Shown here in pieces: positions 17,613-24,538 of a stretch of DNA of 64,000 bases; position 1 is the first letter of the stretch; each line of letters opens with the position of its first letter. Origin of the DNA: an uncultured Alistipes sp. (GTDB lineage: Bacteria; Bacteroidota; Bacteroidia; Bacteroidales; Rikenellaceae); NCBI GenBank assembly GCA_948736885.1, contig CAPXWY010000003.1, positions 1 to 64,000 on the forward strand, written 5' to 3'. The notes beneath the pieces are model-generated. The model was not told the DNA's origin. It saw only the letters and a program-made list of their open reading frames with translations, and did no database searches. A program made the position numbers and the translations under genes.

Positions 17613-18569
17613 CTACTCCTCCTTCACGAGGTTGAACTTGGTGGAAATCTCCTTCTGCTCGATGGCCTGCCGCAGATTGAAACGCTTCTTCTGCGCGATG
17701 TAACCCGGCTTCTCGCAGACGACCTCGATCTGCACGTTTCCTGAATTATTGAATGTCAGCCCCTTGACGTCGAACGTCTCGGTGGTCTCGTAAGGCGTGG
17801 AACCCACGTAGTTCTGATTGGTGTTCTTCACCTCGGAAGTCGACGAAACGATGCGGGTCGAGACATCGGCACCCTTGGGCGTCGAATCGACATACCACCG
17901 GATGACGGTCGATTCGAGCGCCGTATTGCCGGCTCCGGTCACCTGCTTGTTCTTTTCGAGAGCCGGCGAAGCGGCCCGCTTGAGGAAAAAGGCAATCCGG
18001 TCCCAGTCGATGTCCTTCAACGCATTGGCATAGGCCGTATTCAAGGCCCTGGCCCCCGCAAGAAAATCATTGCCGCTGCCGCCGAGGCTGGCACGGCCTA
18101 CGGCCACAACGCTGGGATAGACCAACTTGCGATCCTGATCGTGGACCTCGACATTCAGCTGGACAGTACCCGACCAACCCACTCCCGAAAGGAAACCGAG
18201 GTTGAACTCGCGGACCGAAAGCGTCAGCATGTAGTCGGTCGCAACGTCGGAATCGAGGTTGAAACCCATCGTGCGCATATAACGGCGCGTGCTCTCCGAA
18301 ACGAACGATACGATTTCGGGGTCGGTCTGCACCTGCGGAAGCGTGGTGGCACTGGCGTCGTACTTCTGAAGCACACGGCTGTTGGAACGCGCATCGCGCA
18401 CGTTGAGCCGGACGCCGTAATCGAGTTCGACATAACGGTTGGCCTGGGGCTCCTCCGTGAGCGCCAGGTTAATGATCCGAGGACCGGGAGCGACGAAGTT
18501 CTTCACGGAGGCGCACGAAGCCAAGCCCAGCAGCATGGCGGCACCCGCAATCCAAAAGACTTTCTTCAT
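17613..18569 (-). CDS. Lipoprotein with YajG-like and PEGA-like regions
   Basis: A 318-aa lipoprotein (lipobox GLASC, cysteine at residue 19). Residues about 45-180 resemble YajG-type lipoproteins (YGVRLNVRDAR, then a segment ending YMLTLSVREF). The last 100 residues resemble a PEGA surface domain (STPKGADVS ... GSTPYETTETF ... EKPGYIAQKKRFNL). I do not recognise a precise function. It starts 3 bp after another lipoprotein gene, so the two are likely made together in the cell envelope, and a strong terminator follows. Confidence 0.6.
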   Translation of the reverse strand: MKKVFWIAGAAMLLGLASCASVKNFVAPGPRIINLALTEEPQANRYVELDYGVRLNVRDARSNSRVLQKYDASATTLPQVQTDPEIVSFVSESTRRYMRTMGFNLDSDVATDYMLTLSVREFNLGFLSGVGWSGTVQLNVEVHDQDRKLVYPSVVAVGRASLGGSGNDFLAGARALNTAYANALKDIDWDRIAFFLKRAASPALEKNKQVTGAGNTALESTVIRWYVDSTPKGADVSTRIVSSTSEVKNTNQNYVGSTPYETTETFDVKGLTFNNSGNVQIEVVCEKPGYIAQKKRFNLRQAIEQKEISTKFNLVKEE

Positions 18570-18571
18570 GG

Positions 18572-19099
18572 CTAACGGTCCGTTTTAAGTTTGATGATCT
18601 TAGCAGTAACGGTCGACTTGTAAGTGATACTGCGCGTACCGGTCTGCTCGACATTCGTGGAAATGGTCGGCTCGATGACCGCATCGGCGCCGTACTCGCG
18701 CGCCAGATTGACCAGTCGATAGAGAGCCACCCGACGGACAACAACCTCGGGCTGCGTGATGTCGGTAGTCGTTCCTGCGTAATCGTTTTGCAGATACCCC
18801 AGTCTCAGAATGCCGCTGTGCTTGCAGGCCAGGCCGAACTTGCCGGTCGTGAACTGCATCGAGAAGTCGCCGTCGGAATCGACGATTTCGGTTTTGGAAC
18901 CGTCCCTGTCGTAGGAATAAACGACCGTGGCCTCGGCTGTAAGCGTATTGAGAATTTCGTAATCCGAACGTTCGAGATTCAGGTCGGCCAGCGGAGCCGT
19001 ATCAATCGTGTTGACGGCCCGGGGCATGATGACACGCTTGATCGAACCGCAGGAAGCAAGGCAAACGGCGCAGCAAGCCAAGATTAAAAGTTTTTTCAT
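18572..19099 (-). CDS. Small lipoprotein of unknown function
   Basis: A 175-aa lipoprotein (lipobox CLASC, cysteine at residue 17). The mature part is beta-rich, with a C-terminal segment AREYGADAVIEPTISTNVE typical of envelope proteins in which a conserved A-D-A-V-I-E-P stretch precedes a strand pair. No enzyme motif is present. The start MKKLLILA was chosen for its signal peptide; the open frame continues 76 codons upstream through the structured leader but has no signal sequence. It forms a tight pair with the larger lipoprotein after it. Confidence 0.65.
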   Translation of the reverse strand: MKKLLILACCAVCLASCGSIKRVIMPRAVNTIDTAPLADLNLERSDYEILNTLTAEATVVYSYDRDGSKTEIVDSDGDFSMQFTTGKFGLACKHSGILRLGYLQNDYAGTTTDITQPEVVVRRVALYRLVNLAREYGADAVIEPTISTNVEQTGTRSITYKSTVTAKIIKLKTDR

Positions 19100-19466
19100 T
19101 TTTCGAGTTTGTTTGTTCGTGATGATTATTTCCGAAGTCCTCGAATCGGAAGATACGGACAAACAAAAAGCGCGGACTTCTTCGCAAGATGCCGGATTCT
19201 GCGGTCTTCCACAACCTTGTCCCCGAACAACGGAATAAAGCCCACGCTGGGATACAGCATGGGCGTCAAACTTTATTCCTTCGGGGACATTCGTGATAAG
19301 TGGAAGTTTCAGAATCCCGAAATACAAGCTAACGCCTTTTGTTTATATGTCCTCGGATGTTATTGTTCCATAGGCAAAAAAATGATGAATTTTCGACGAA
19401 GATAAAGGAAAGCCGGCAAAAAACAAAATTTTCCGTGCGATTCGGTAAGACAAGCCTCGGTCTTAC
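19100..19466. other. Non-coding region with a large composite hairpin
   Basis: No gene is supported in these 367 bp between lolA and the small lipoprotein. The main content is the inverted repeat at 19,219-19,289. A weaker inverted repeat (TAAGAC/GTCTTA, 19,446-19,464) lies just after the lolA stop codon without an adjacent T-run. Confidence 0.6.
19219..19289 (-). ncRNA. Candidate structured RNA or structured leader
   Basis: Three nested stems occur in 71 bp: GTCCCCGAA/TTCGGGGAC (9 bp), GGAATAAAG/CTTTATTCC (9 bp) and CCCACGCTG/CAGCATGGG (9 positions, one mismatch) with loop GGATA. The 4-nt bulge between the first two stems is on one side only. On the minus strand it would lie about 120 nt upstream of the small lipoprotein. 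The strand is uncertain because an inverted repeat folds either way, and no clear promoter is seen next to it. Confidence 0.45.
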
Positions 19467-20078
19467 TTACCGGAAGTCGATCCACTCGTAGTCGGGATAG
19501 GCGGCGCGGTCGAAAGTGCGGAGCGGCCCGGCGAACGGCCCGAACCGAAGAATCCGCACCGTAACCTGCCCGCCGTCGAAGTCGTAGACGATGGACTGCG
19601 GACGAAGGGATGCCGTCGCAACGACAAGCGTAATATTGCCTGTCGGAGCACCGCTCCCGGCCGCGGGTGTCAGCAGCACGGCCGTCGCGCCGTCGCGCAC
19701 CCACAACAGCGAGGATGCATATTCGCTGTCCAGAAAATCGAACGCCCGGACCGGATTGTCGAGCAGGCTGCGGCTGGCGGCGTCCGTCTCTCCGACGATG
19801 ATTTCCCTGCGGCTGTTGCTGACCTCGAAACGGGTACTGCCGTCGGCGAAAACCTCGTTATCACCCATGACAAGGTAATAACTGTCGCCCGAGACGAAAT
19901 AAGAGCCCGTACCCCGGTACTCCCCCATCGCCACCTCGAAACCGATTTCGTACCCTTCGAGCGCACGCATCTGCGCCGAGAGCGCCGCCACGACCTCTTC
20001 AGCCCGGCTCTGCGCCAGCACGGCCGGCGGCAACAACATACAGACGACGCCCAACAAACAAACAACGGCTTTTTTCAT
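19467..20078 (-). CDS. lolA: Outer-membrane lipoprotein carrier LolA-like protein
   Basis: A periplasmic chaperone that ferries lipoproteins from the inner to the outer membrane. The 203-aa protein has a signal peptide (residues 1-22, ending VLA-Q) and a half-barrel fold pattern (GTGSYFVSGDSYYLVMGDNEVFADGST, here described by its start GTGSYF and end DGST). The final strand is consistent with the LolA family. It follows ftsK, a gene order common in Bacteroidetes, which supports the call. The start was set at the signal peptide, not 20 codons upstream inside an extragenic repeat. Confidence 0.82.
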   Translation of the reverse strand: MKKAVVCLLGVVCMLLPPAVLAQSRAEEVVAALSAQMRALEGYEIGFEVAMGEYRGTGSYFVSGDSYYLVMGDNEVFADGSTRFEVSNSRREIIVGETDAASRSLLDNPVRAFDFLDSEYASSLLWVRDGATAVLLTPAAGSGAPTGNITLVVATASLRPQSIVYDFDGGQVTVRILRFGPFAGPLRTFDRAAYPDYEWIDFR

Positions 20079-20091
20079 AGGTGCAAAATTA

Positions 20092-20118
20092 GGTTCTTCG
20101 CTGACGCTCAGAATGACA
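20092..20118. repeat. Extragenic repeat, TTCTTCGCTGACGCTCAGAA type
   Basis: A second near-identical copy of the 28-bp element found at 2,816. It fills the 67-bp gap between ftsK and lolA. Confidence 0.85.
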
Positions 20119-20145
20119 AAATTCGCTCGGAGCGGCAAAATCCGG

Positions 20146-23007
20146 TCAGAACACCCCCAGCTCCTGCAACTTGGCTTCGAGCGACGGGAGGTCGTGGTAG
20201 AGGATTTCGCGGGGCTTGGCGCCGATTTGCCGCCCGACGATGCCGGCCCGTTCGAGCTGCATCATGATACGCCCGGCGCGGTTGAAACCCACCTCGTAAT
20301 TGCGCTGAATCATCGACGTGGAAATCGAACCGCTCTCCACGGCGCCGCGCGCGATACCCGCGAAAAGCACGTCGTACTTGACCGGAGCCGAAGCCTCCTC
20401 GCTGCCCATCCCGCTCTCGCCCCCCTCGGGCACGTAGTCGGGCAACAGATAAGGCGCGGTATAACCCTGCTGCTTGGAAATGTACTCGACGATACGCTCG
20501 ACCTCGCGCGTCTCGACCAACGCGCACTGAATACGCGTCAGCTCGCCGTCCTTGGAGAAAAGCATGTCGCCGCGGCCGATGAGCTGGTTGGCGCCGGGCT
20601 GGTCGATGATGGTCCGCGAGTCGATCATCTGCATGACGCGGAAAGCGATACGGGCCGGGAAATTGGCCTTGATACCTCCGGTAATGACCTTGACGTCGGG
20701 ACGCTGCGTGGCGATGATAAGGTGGATACCCACGGCGCGGGCTTTCTGGGCCAGCCGCATGACGGGCCGCTCGACCTCGCGCGCCATCATGATAAGGTCG
20801 GCGAACTCGTCGACGATGACGACGATGTAAGGCAGATAGCGGTGGCCTTTCTCGGGATTGAGCCGCCGGGCCGTGAACTTCTCGTTGTACTCGACGATGT
20901 TGCGCGCTCCGGCCTGGCTGCACAGCTCCAAACGGTTGTCCATCTCGATGCAAAGCGAATTGAGCGTGTAGACCGCCTTCATCGGGTCGGTGATGATGGC
21001 CTTCTCCTCCGACTCCATCTTGGCGAGGAAATGGCGTTCGAGCTTGGCGTAGAGCGAGAATTCGACCATCTTGGGGTCGATCATCACGAACTTGAGCTGT
21101 GCCGGATGCTTGCGGTAGAGCAACGACGTGATAATAGCGTTCAGCCCCACCGACTTACCCTGTCCGGTAGCGCCCGCGACGAGCAAGTGGGGCATCTTGG
21201 CGAGGTCGAACACGTAGTTCTCGTTCTGAATCGTGCGCCCGATGACCACCGGGAGCTCGGCCTTGGACTCCTGGAAACGCACCGACCGCACGGCCGAATA
21301 CATCGACACGACCTGCTTGTCGCGGTTGGGCACCTCGATGCCGATGGTTCCCTTGCCGGGAATGGGGGCAATGATGCGGATACCCAACGCCTTGAGGCTC
21401 TGGGCAATGTCGTTTTCGAGACCCTGGATTTTGGAAATCTTGACCCCCTGCGCCTGCACGATCTCGTAGAGCGTGACCGTGGGGCCCACCGTCGCCTTGA
21501 TGCGCTGGATGGGGATGCCGAAATACTTGAGGGTCTCCTCGATGCGCGACTTGTTCTCGAAAATCTCCTCGCTGCTTACCTCCGAATCGGAAACGTAGTC
21601 TTCGAGCAGCGTCACGGCGGGTTTGCGGTAGTGGATCAGATCCTTGAGCGGGTCGTAGCTCTCGGTCGGAATGGCCTTTTCGTCGACCAGCCGGGCGCGG
21701 TTGGTTTCGACCGTGACCACCACTCCCTCGGCCGGAGCTTCGGACGACGCAGGCTGTACCGGCTGCGCGGTCTTGGGCACGGTCACAAGGTAGGGTTCGC
21801 CGGGGTTCTGCGGCTCCTCCTCGACGGGCTCCGGTTCGGCGGCAGGCGCCTGCTTGGCCGCCATCGTTATTTCGGTGAACGGTCCGTGGACCACGGGCTT
21901 GGGCACCGCAGACTGGTCGAGCTCGACCAATCCGCCACGGCCCATGACGACACGGCCCTTGCGCGAGAGGTCGAATTCGAGGAACTCATCGTCCCCGGCC
22001 ACAAGAACGGGCCCGGCAGGCTCCTCGGGCACCTCCTCCGGCTCGGCGGGCGCATTGCGCACGATTTCGGTGAACGGGTCGTCGCTCTCCTCGGGCATCT
22101 CGGCCACGGACGCACGCCGCGGCTCGGCAGAGACGGGTTCGGCATACCGCCGGGCCGCCACCGGTTCGGTGCGCGGCGGAATCGTATAGGGGGCTTCCTC
22201 CTGCTGGTAAGCGGGCTCCTCCTGCGGAACATCGAACCACGGTTCCTCCTCCTGCGGCACAGGATTCTGCACCGGAGCAGGGGTTTGCACGGGCTGCGCA
22301 GGCGGCAGGGGCGTATCGTAGAAAAACTCCTCGTTGTCGGACTGCGCGGACGGAGCGACCCTCTGCCGGAAACTTTCGACGAGTCGCTCGCCGCGGCCGA
22401 CCACGGCCTGTCCGGCGGAATTGACCGTATTGATGAAATTGCGGTTGATGAAAACGCCGACCAGAATCCAGCACACCAACAGCAGAATGACCGTTCCGAA
22501 AGTACCGATGCGGCCGCTCAGCAATTCGGCCACCGCGATGCCGAAAGCACCGCCCCACCCGGTCGAACAACAAAGACTGCCGCGGGTTCCGGCCACGAAA
22601 CCCAGGGTCAGCGAACCGAGAATCATGACCAAGCACAGCGCAAGCACCGAATGGTTGAGCAACATGGGGCGCTGGCGGATGATGCGGATGCCCACGAGCA
22701 TCAGCACGACGGGCACCAAGATGCCGCAGACACCCAGCGAACGGTCGACCAGCAAGATGCCCAGCCGGGCCCCTGTGCCGCCGCACCAGTTGCGGACCGT
22801 CTCGCGGAACAGCTCGGGCTCCTCGCTCGACTTGCGGAGGATACTCTGGTCGGCCTCCCAACAAAAAAACGAAGAAAAGAGCGCCACGGCGGCGAACACC
22901 CCGACGCAGAGCAGCAGCAAGCCGACGATCCAGCGGATGCTGTCGGTGTTGCTCCGCTGAACCCGCTGCCGTGCATTGGGCGAAGTGGTGGTGTTTCGGG
23001 ATGCCAT
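20146..23007 (-). CDS. ftsK: DNA translocase FtsK
   Basis: A septal DNA pump that clears chromosome dimers and helps division. The 953-aa protein has an N-terminal membrane domain with about four hydrophobic segments (residues 25-200), a Pro/Glu-rich linker (about 230-480), a RecA-like motor with Walker A GATGQGKS near residue 615 and Walker B VVIVDEFADLI near 733, and a C-terminal gamma winged-helix domain (SISTSMIQRNYEVGFNRAG). All parts are intact. The start MASRNTTT was chosen over one 12 codons upstream. It is co-directional with murI before it and lolA after it. Confidence 0.96.
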   Translation of the reverse strand: MASRNTTTSPNARQRVQRSNTDSIRWIVGLLLLCVGVFAAVALFSSFFCWEADQSILRKSSEEPELFRETVRNWCGGTGARLGILLVDRSLGVCGILVPVVLMLVGIRIIRQRPMLLNHSVLALCLVMILGSLTLGFVAGTRGSLCCSTGWGGAFGIAVAELLSGRIGTFGTVILLLVCWILVGVFINRNFINTVNSAGQAVVGRGERLVESFRQRVAPSAQSDNEEFFYDTPLPPAQPVQTPAPVQNPVPQEEEPWFDVPQEEPAYQQEEAPYTIPPRTEPVAARRYAEPVSAEPRRASVAEMPEESDDPFTEIVRNAPAEPEEVPEEPAGPVLVAGDDEFLEFDLSRKGRVVMGRGGLVELDQSAVPKPVVHGPFTEITMAAKQAPAAEPEPVEEEPQNPGEPYLVTVPKTAQPVQPASSEAPAEGVVVTVETNRARLVDEKAIPTESYDPLKDLIHYRKPAVTLLEDYVSDSEVSSEEIFENKSRIEETLKYFGIPIQRIKATVGPTVTLYEIVQAQGVKISKIQGLENDIAQSLKALGIRIIAPIPGKGTIGIEVPNRDKQVVSMYSAVRSVRFQESKAELPVVIGRTIQNENYVFDLAKMPHLLVAGATGQGKSVGLNAIITSLLYRKHPAQLKFVMIDPKMVEFSLYAKLERHFLAKMESEEKAIITDPMKAVYTLNSLCIEMDNRLELCSQAGARNIVEYNEKFTARRLNPEKGHRYLPYIVVIVDEFADLIMMAREVERPVMRLAQKARAVGIHLIIATQRPDVKVITGGIKANFPARIAFRVMQMIDSRTIIDQPGANQLIGRGDMLFSKDGELTRIQCALVETREVERIVEYISKQQGYTAPYLLPDYVPEGGESGMGSEEASAPVKYDVLFAGIARGAVESGSISTSMIQRNYEVGFNRAGRIMMQLERAGIVGRQIGAKPREILYHDLPSLEAKLQELGVF

Positions 23008-23092
23008 GACCTGACTGAGAATTCGACCGAGCGAAGGTAGCAAAAATTTTCGGATTTCCGGACCTGCAACGCCCGAAATCTGACGGAGGGAA

Positions 23093-23869
23093 TCAGCCGC
23101 GCGAACCCATCGCTTTCAGTTCCAGGCGCGAACGGTAGGCTTCGTCGGAGAAAGTGAGGAACTCGCAAGCGGGCACATGGTCCGCGGCGGCCCGAAGCCC
23201 GTAGCGGTCGAGCAACTCGGCGACGCGCCGGGCGACGGCGGGCGACGGGTCGACGATGGCGACGCCGCGCCCCGCGACGATGCGCTCCAACACGGGCAGC
23301 AGGAACGGATAATGCGTACACCCCAGCACAATCTGGTCGGCGCCGCGCTCCAACATGGGCTCGACGGCCCGGCGCACACACTCCTCGGCTTCGGGCGTCG
23401 CTTCGCGGTCGCTCTCGACCAACTCGACGAATCCCCGGCCGGGAGCCGTGACGACCTCGATGCCTCTGCCGTAGAGCGCGGCCGTGCGGCGGAACAAGTC
23501 GCCGTCGAGACTGCGCTCGGTGGCCAGCACCCCCACCACCCCGCTGCGGGTGGCCAGACAGGCAGGCTTGACGGCAGGCTCCATACCGACAATGGGCATG
23601 GGAGCGTATTTCCCGCGCAGGAAGTCGATGGCGGCGGCCGTAGCGGTATTGCAGGCGACGACCACGAGCTTGCACCCCCGGGCGACCAACGCGGCGACCG
23701 CCTCGTCAGCGAGCCGGACAATCTCCTCGCGCGGCCGCGACCCGTAGGGGCAGTTCTTACCGTCGCCCAGGTAGAGGAGCGATTCGCCGGGCAGCGCACG
23801 CCGCACCTCGCGCCAGACGGTCAGACCGCCCAGCCCCGAATCGTAGATGGCTATGGGAGCGCTATTCAT
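23093..23869 (-). CDS. murI: Glutamate racemase
   Basis: Makes D-glutamate for peptidoglycan. The 258-aa protein has the expected motifs DSGLGGLTV near the N-terminus, GDGKNCPYGSR, the first catalytic cysteine in ACNTATA and the second in GCTHYPFL. The start MNSAPIAI was chosen because it opens the homology. The 42-codon upstream extension crosses a repeat element. It lies between aroK and ftsK. Confidence 0.95.
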   Translation of the reverse strand: MNSAPIAIYDSGLGGLTVWREVRRALPGESLLYLGDGKNCPYGSRPREEIVRLADEAVAALVARGCKLVVVACNTATAAAIDFLRGKYAPMPIVGMEPAVKPACLATRSGVVGVLATERSLDGDLFRRTAALYGRGIEVVTAPGRGFVELVESDREATPEAEECVRRAVEPMLERGADQIVLGCTHYPFLLPVLERIVAGRGVAIVDPSPAVARRVAELLDRYGLRAAADHVPACEFLTFSDEAYRSRLELKAMGSRG

Positions 23870-24020
23870 AATTAAAATCGAGAATGAAAAATTAAAAATC
23901 TTTCGGCCGCAAGGGTCGGAATCCGCAGAACGTACCAGCCAAAACCGGGGACCCTGCCGATGAAGTCCGAAACGCCGCCGGGGCCGATTTTTCATTCTTC
24001 ATTTTTCATTTTTAATTTTG
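23866..24020. repeat. Inverted-repeat element with heptameric arms between aroK and murI
   Basis: An A-rich heptamer array (23,866-23,900) and a T-rich one (23,986-24,020) flank about 85 bp of GC-rich core. The arms are roughly complementary, so the transcript could fold into a long AU hairpin. The right arm encodes the C-terminal residues of aroK, and the left arm reaches the murI start codon. The same arrangement occurs at 29,307-29,414 and 37,603-37,713. Confidence 0.7.
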
Positions 24021-24526
24021 CTTAATATGTTTTCCGCCACTTCGTCGTCCGACAAGGCGTCGCAGTCGAACACCCACCGGGCCTGTGCGTAGCAGGGTTC
24101 GCGCTCGGCGATGTCGCGGGCCATGAAGCCGACCAGCTCGCCGTCGGACAAACCCCGCAGGCGGGGCCGCTTCTGCCGTCCGTAGGGCGAAAGGCGCCGC
24201 GCGATCTGCTCGGCGGAACGCCGCAGGTAGACCGTTGTTCCGGCTTCGTTCATCCGGGCCATGTTGTCGCGCCACAGCGGAAGCCCTCCGCCCGTGGAGA
24301 CCACCCTCGTCGCGGGGTCGGCGATCAGCCGTTCGAGCACTTCGCGCTCGACCTCGCGGAAACGCTCCTCGCCCTCGTAACGGAAGATGTCGGCGACGGT
24401 CGCCCCCTCCCGCTCCTCCACCGCCCGGTCGGTATCGACCGCCTCCACGCCGAGCCGCCGCGCAATCTTGCGCGCAAGGGTGCTCTTGCCGCAACCCATG
24501 TACCCGACCAAGAAAAGCGGACGCAT
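23999..24526 (-). CDS. aroK: Shikimate kinase
   Basis: Phosphorylates shikimate for aromatic amino-acid synthesis. The 175-aa P-loop kinase has Walker A GYMGCGKST (residues 8-16), the shikimate-binding DTDRAVEE (about 32-39), VSTGGGLPLW with the substrate-binding glycines, and the lid arginines in GRQKRPRLRG. Its last residues, SKIKNEK, are encoded by a heptamer repeat array, so the natural C-terminus has probably been replaced or extended. It lies 12 bp after parC. Confidence 0.93.
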   Translation of the reverse strand: MRPLFLVGYMGCGKSTLARKIARRLGVEAVDTDRAVEEREGATVADIFRYEGEERFREVEREVLERLIADPATRVVSTGGGLPLWRDNMARMNEAGTTVYLRRSAEQIARRLSPYGRQKRPRLRGLSDGELVGFMARDIAEREPCYAQARWVFDCDALSDDEVAENILSKIKNEK

Positions 24527-24538
24527 AACCGTCGGAAA

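Noticed and set aside
19219..19289. Integron attC site or transposon end
   Set aside because: No core-site consensus (GTTRRRY/RYYYAAC) at the ends, no integrase, and no target duplication visible.
18572..19327. 76-codon N-terminal extension of the small lipoprotein
   Set aside because: The extension crosses the structured hairpin and would bury the lipoprotein signal.
20113..23040. 975-codon plus-strand open frame opposite ftsK
   Set aside because: Low-complexity Arg/Gly/Asp-rich translation typical of antisense reading; ftsK is unambiguous.
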